Shown here: positions 6,801 through 9,129 of the stretch, one piece after another
Numbering within the stretch: position 1 is the stretch's first letter
Layout: the number at the start of each line of letters is the position of its first letter
Assembly: GCA_035534835.1 (NCBI GenBank)
Contig: DATLRE010000117.1
Span: 1 to 9,129 of the forward strand
Length of the DNA: 9,129 bases
Source: Bog-756 sp035534835
Lineage (GTDB): Bacteria > Actinomycetota > Acidimicrobiia > Acidimicrobiales > RAAP-2
Direction of reading: 5' to 3'
Translations under genes and position numbers: made by a program
Notes under the pieces: model-generated
The model's input: only the letters and a program-made list of their open reading frames with translations
Databases searched by the model: none
What the model was told of the DNA's origin: nothing

Positions 6801-8047
6801 CAGCGTTCGCCTCCTTCGGTGGGTGCGGCGGGGGGCTGCTGCTCGGCGCGGGACCACAGGCGCATCCCGACCGGGGGCACGACGGCCCGGGTCGCCTCGC
6901 GCTCGGCGCCGATGGAGAAGGCCCGGGACAGGAGCACGGAGCCCACGAGGACGGCGGCCACCATGCCCACTCCCCACCAGCCGTCGACGACGAAGCCGGC
7001 CACGATCAGGAGCCAGCCCAGCGACAACGGGATCATGCGCTTCCACCCGAGGTCCATCAGCTGGTCGTAACGGAGGCGGGGCAGTGCGGCCCGCAGCCAC
7101 ACGAAGATGAACAGGAACACGATGGTCTTGCCCAGGAACCACAGGATCGGGAAGATCCACTCGATGTGGGGGATGTGGGGGACGGGCCCGTCGGGGCCGC
7201 CGAAGAACAGGGTCACCGTGATCGCCGACATGGTGATGGTGTTCATGAACTCGGCCAGGAAGAAGAGGGCGAACCGGATCGAGGAGTACTCGGTGTGGAA
7301 GCCACCGACGAGTTCCTGGTCGGCCTCGACCAGGTCGAAGGGCGGGCGGTTTGTCTCGGCGACGACGGCGGTGAAGAAGATCAGGAAGGGGACGACGGCC
7401 AGTCGGATGGCGTTCCACTGCCACAGGTGGCCGGCCTGGGCGTCGACGATCGTGCGGGTGCTGAGCGAGCCGGAGATCAGCACGACCATGACCACCGTCA
7501 TGCCGAGGGCCGCCTCGTAGGAGATCATCTGCGCCGAGGCCCGCACGGAGCCGAGCAGCGGGTACTTCGAGCCCGACGACCATCCGGCCAGCATGATGCC
7601 GTAGACGGCGATCCCCGACATGGCGAGCAGGAAGAGGATCCCCATGGCCGGGTCGGCCAGCTGCAGTTCGAACGTGTGCCCGAACAGGGTCACCTCGCCG
7701 CCGATGGGCACGATGGCGAACGCCAGGAAGGCCGGGATGATCGTCAGGTAGGGCGCCAGCTTGAAGACGAACCGGTCGGCCTTGTCCGGGATCAGGTCCT
7801 CCTTGAAGAACAGCTTGATCCCGTCGGCCAGCGTCTGGGCGATGCCGAACGGTCCGGCCCGGTTGGGTCCGATCCGGCTCTGCATGTCGGAGATGACCTT
7901 GCGCTCGAACCAGATCATCAGCATGACCGACACCATGAGCGCGCCGAACACGACGAGGACCTTGACGGCCACGATGGCGAGCACCACCCAGCCCACACCC
8001 TTGGCGTAGAGCGGATCGGTGGCGAGCAGCGCGCCGGCGTGGGTCAC
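6800..8047 (-). CDS. nuoH: NADH-quinone oxidoreductase subunit H (NuoH)
   Basis: 415 residues, a multi-pass membrane protein at the heel of complex I that forms most of the quinone chamber and joins the peripheral arm to the pump modules. Family signatures: residues 48-87 contain ERKVISDMQSRIGPNRAGP, then GIAQTLADGIKLFFKED. The acidic quinone-site loop, about 230-267, contains AETNRPPFDLVEADQELVGG and then FHTEYSSIRFALFFLAEF. About eight hydrophobic segments are visible, the first at about 19-46. The length is somewhat above the E. coli protein because of a soluble C-terminal tail (about 376-415, ending in a Pro/Ala/Glu-rich stretch). The GTG start is chosen because it overlaps the nuoG TGA by 4 bases, has GGAG upstream, and gives the expected short N-terminus before the first membrane helix. 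The reading frame is open upstream to about 9097, but that part is a shadow of nuoG. The stop TGA at 6802-6800 overlaps the nuoI ATG. Confidence 0.97.
   Translation of the reverse strand: MTHAGALLATDPLYAKGVGWVVLAIVAVKVLVVFGALMVSVMLMIWFERKVISDMQSRIGPNRAGPFGIAQTLADGIKLFFKEDLIPDKADRFVFKLAPYLTIIPAFLAFAIVPIGGEVTLFGHTFELQLADPAMGILFLLAMSGIAVYGIMLAGWSSGSKYPLLGSVRASAQMISYEAALGMTVVMVVLISGSLSTRTIVDAQAGHLWQWNAIRLAVVPFLIFFTAVVAETNRPPFDLVEADQELVGGFHTEYSSIRFALFFLAEFMNTITMSAITVTLFFGGPDGPVPHIPHIEWIFPILWFLGKTIVFLFIFVWLRAALPRLRYDQLMDLGWKRMIPLSLGWLLIVAGFVVDGWWGVGMVAAVLVGSVLLSRAFSIGAEREATRAVVPPVGMRLWSRAEQQPPAAPTEGGER
6810..6815 (-). promoter_or_regulatory. Ribosome binding site of nuoI
   Basis: A full AGGAGG is read on the minus strand nine bases before the nuoI ATG (6800-6798), inside the end of nuoH. 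It is the strongest Shine-Dalgarno match of the run. It fixes the nuoI start and suggests that this iron-sulfur subunit can also recruit ribosomes independently of coupling to nuoH. Confidence 0.75.
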
Positions 8048-9129
8048 AGCGACTCCATCCGCAGGTCCACGACGGGGAACGCCCGGTCGATCAGGTCGGC
8101 CACGGTGCCGTCGCCCAGCGGCACGTTGAAGTCGGCGGCCACCACCCTGCGGGGCAGCGACGGGTCGGGCTCGACGGGGACGACCAGGGTGGCCGTGGTG
8201 GACCGCAGCCGCACCTCGTCGCCGGCGGTGACGCCGAGGGCGTCGAGGTCGTGCGGGTTGGCCCGCAGTGCGCCGCTGCCCACCAGTCCGGCGAGTGCCG
8301 GCACCGCGTCGACGGCACTGCCGCCGTCGTAGAGGACCCGCGACGCCACCAGGCGGACGGAGTAGCCGTCGGCCGGGGACACGTGGGGCACGGGGAGGTC
8401 GGGCACGCCGGACAGCACCGGTGGCCGGGCGGGGCCCCCGTCCGCGTGCCCGGTGGCGACGGCCACGGTGCCGGCGTTCGGCGACGACGCCAGGCCGGCC
8501 TGCAGGCTCGCGCCCTGCCGCTCGACCGACTCCACACCGGGCACGGCGATCGGGTCCAGCGGGGGGCGGCGGCCCAGCGACACCGGGGCGGCGCCCAGCG
8601 GAGCGACCACGCCGTCGGCGGCGCCATGCGCGTCGAGGACGGCACGGGTGATGCCGCGGTGGGACACCGCCAGCTGCTCGATCTCGTCCCACACCGTCCC
8701 GACCGAGTCGAAGCCGAGGTCGTGCCCGAGGTGCACGGCGAGCTCGCCGGCGATCATCCAGTCCGGCCACGCCTGGCCCGGCGGCACCAGCTTCTGGCCG
8801 AGGCGCGAGATGCGCCCCTCGATGTTGGTGGTGGTGCCGGGCCGCTCGTGGGCCTCGGCCGCGGGCAGGACGACGTCGGCGTGGTCGAGGACGTCCCCGG
8901 GGGCGGTGGCCACGGCCACCACGAAGCCGGCGGCCTCGAGCGCCCGCCGGGCCAGGCGGCGGTCGGGGAAGTCGCGCAGCGGGTCGCTCCCGAGCAGGAC
9001 GAGCGCCGTCACCGGCGCGCCCTCGGCCTGGTCGCCGGCGGCCGCGGCCAGGATGTCGGCGGTGCCCCGGCCCCGCACCTCGGGCACACTGCCCCATGCC
9101 GCCTCGAACCAGGCCCGTCCGTCCTCGAG
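8044..9129 (-). CDS. nuoG: NADH-quinone oxidoreductase subunit G (NuoG), C-terminal part, 5' end outside window
   Basis: The visible part is the last 361 residues, open to the right edge and ending in TGA at 8046-8044. NuoG is the largest subunit of the cytoplasmic arm of complex I. Its N-terminal iron-sulfur domain passes electrons from NuoE/F towards NuoI, and its large C-terminal part resembles molybdopterin oxidoreductases without being catalytic. Seen here: a Rossmann-like piece with LVLLGSDPLRDFPDRR (visible residues 43-58), then DVVLPAAEAHERPGTTTNIE (85-104) followed by GRISRLGQK, the typical signature of the molybdopterin oxidoreductase fold. A low-complexity Ala/Pro/Gly linker spans about 165-255, and a beta-rich domain of the molydopterin-dinucleotide-binding type spans about 256-345 (NPHDLDALGVTAGDEVRLRS, 291-310). 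The visible part has no cysteine, as expected because the cluster ligands lie upstream. The gene overlaps nuoH by 4 bases. A formate dehydrogenase-type protein is possible from the fold alone, but the position directly before nuoH settles the call. Confidence 0.9.
   Translation of the reverse strand, partial: LEDGRAWFEAAWGSVPEVRGRGTADILAAAAGDQAEGAPVTALVLLGSDPLRDFPDRRLARRALEAAGFVVAVATAPGDVLDHADVVLPAAEAHERPGTTTNIEGRISRLGQKLVPPGQAWPDWMIAGELAVHLGHDLGFDSVGTVWDEIEQLAVSHRGITRAVLDAHGAADGVVAPLGAAPVSLGRRPPLDPIAVPGVESVERQGASLQAGLASSPNAGTVAVATGHADGGPARPPVLSGVPDLPVPHVSPADGYSVRLVASRVLYDGGSAVDAVPALAGLVGSGALRANPHDLDALGVTAGDEVRLRSTTATLVVPVEPDPSLPRRVVAADFNVPLGDGTVADLIDRAFPVVDLRMESL
8053..8056 (-). promoter_or_regulatory. 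Ribosome binding site of nuoH
   Basis: Reading the minus strand, GGAG lies five bases before the GTG at 8047-8045, inside the last codons of nuoG. It supports the GTG start of nuoH. The frame stays open far upstream, so the frame alone would not show where nuoH begins. The match is short, and translational coupling through the overlapping nuoG stop probably contributes. Confidence 0.55.

Noticed and set aside
7166..8332. A 388-codon plus-strand open frame antisense to nuoH and nuoG
   Set aside because: Its composition is typical of an antisense shadow and it has no domain. The NuoH motifs on the minus strand explain the region.
8278..8640. Low-complexity Ala/Pro/Gly part of NuoG as a possible frameshift or degraded region
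   Set aside because: The frame is continuous on both sides, and the C-terminal molydopterin-binding-type domain follows in the same frame. Variable linkers are common in NuoG.
8048..9097. A possible N-terminal fusion domain on NuoH, since its frame stays open upstream to 9097
   Set aside because: The upstream translation is Arg/Gly/Pro/Ala-rich nonsense overlapping nuoG in another frame. The GTG at 8047 with GGAG and a 4-base overlap gives a normal NuoH N-terminus.
1..9129. Search for promoters, terminators, RNA genes, repeats, CRISPR arrays, mobile elements or a new defence-type system
   Set aside because: Genes abut or overlap throughout, with 7 bases as the largest gap. I saw no repeat array, tRNA-like fold, transposase or unknown gene, so nothing beyond the complex I operon is supported.

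Overview
This window is one uninterrupted stretch of a respiratory complex I (NDH-1, NADH:quinone oxidoreductase) operon, read entirely on the minus strand. From right to left in transcription order it holds nuoG (3' part only), nuoH, nuoI, nuoJ, nuoK, nuoL, nuoM and nuoN (cut by the left edge). All calls rest on family signatures read from the translations: the NuoH quinone-loop motif, the two CxxCxxCxxxCP clusters of NuoI, the NuoK membrane glutamates and the lysine/glutamate proton-channel residues of NuoL, NuoM and NuoN.

The DNA is extremely GC-rich and codon third positions are almost always G or C. GTG starts are used, gene order is the canonical G-H-I-J-K-L-M-N, and NuoG is a separate gene in the long bacterial style. 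This fits a high-GC Actinomycetota. The subunit sequences suggest a deep branch such as Acidimicrobiia, but that placement is an impression from reading, not a computed result.

Layout by region: 8044-9129 NuoG C-terminal part (peripheral arm); 6800-8047 NuoH (heel subunit, quinone chamber); 5883-6800 NuoI (clusters N6a/N6b); 5119-5886 NuoJ; 4817-5122 NuoK; 2878-4809 NuoL; 1280-2881 NuoM; 1-1283 NuoN (5' part). Six of the seven gene junctions are 4-base NTGA overlaps. Only nuoK/nuoL is separated, by 7 bases. There is no non-coding stretch of any size, and I see no promoter, terminator, RNA gene, repeat or mobile element. Any promoter must lie upstream of the right edge and any terminator beyond the left edge.

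How the genes work together: NuoG and NuoI carry electrons through iron-sulfur clusters in the cytoplasmic arm to quinone at the NuoH/NuoI interface. NuoH, J and K transmit the redox energy into the membrane arm, where the antiporter-like subunits N, M and L move protons. NuoL's C-terminal lateral helix ties these pumps together.

I found no new biological system here. The points worth a second look are modest: a long non-canonical C-terminal extension on NuoI, a disordered tail on NuoJ, and two substitutions in the NuoL proton path.
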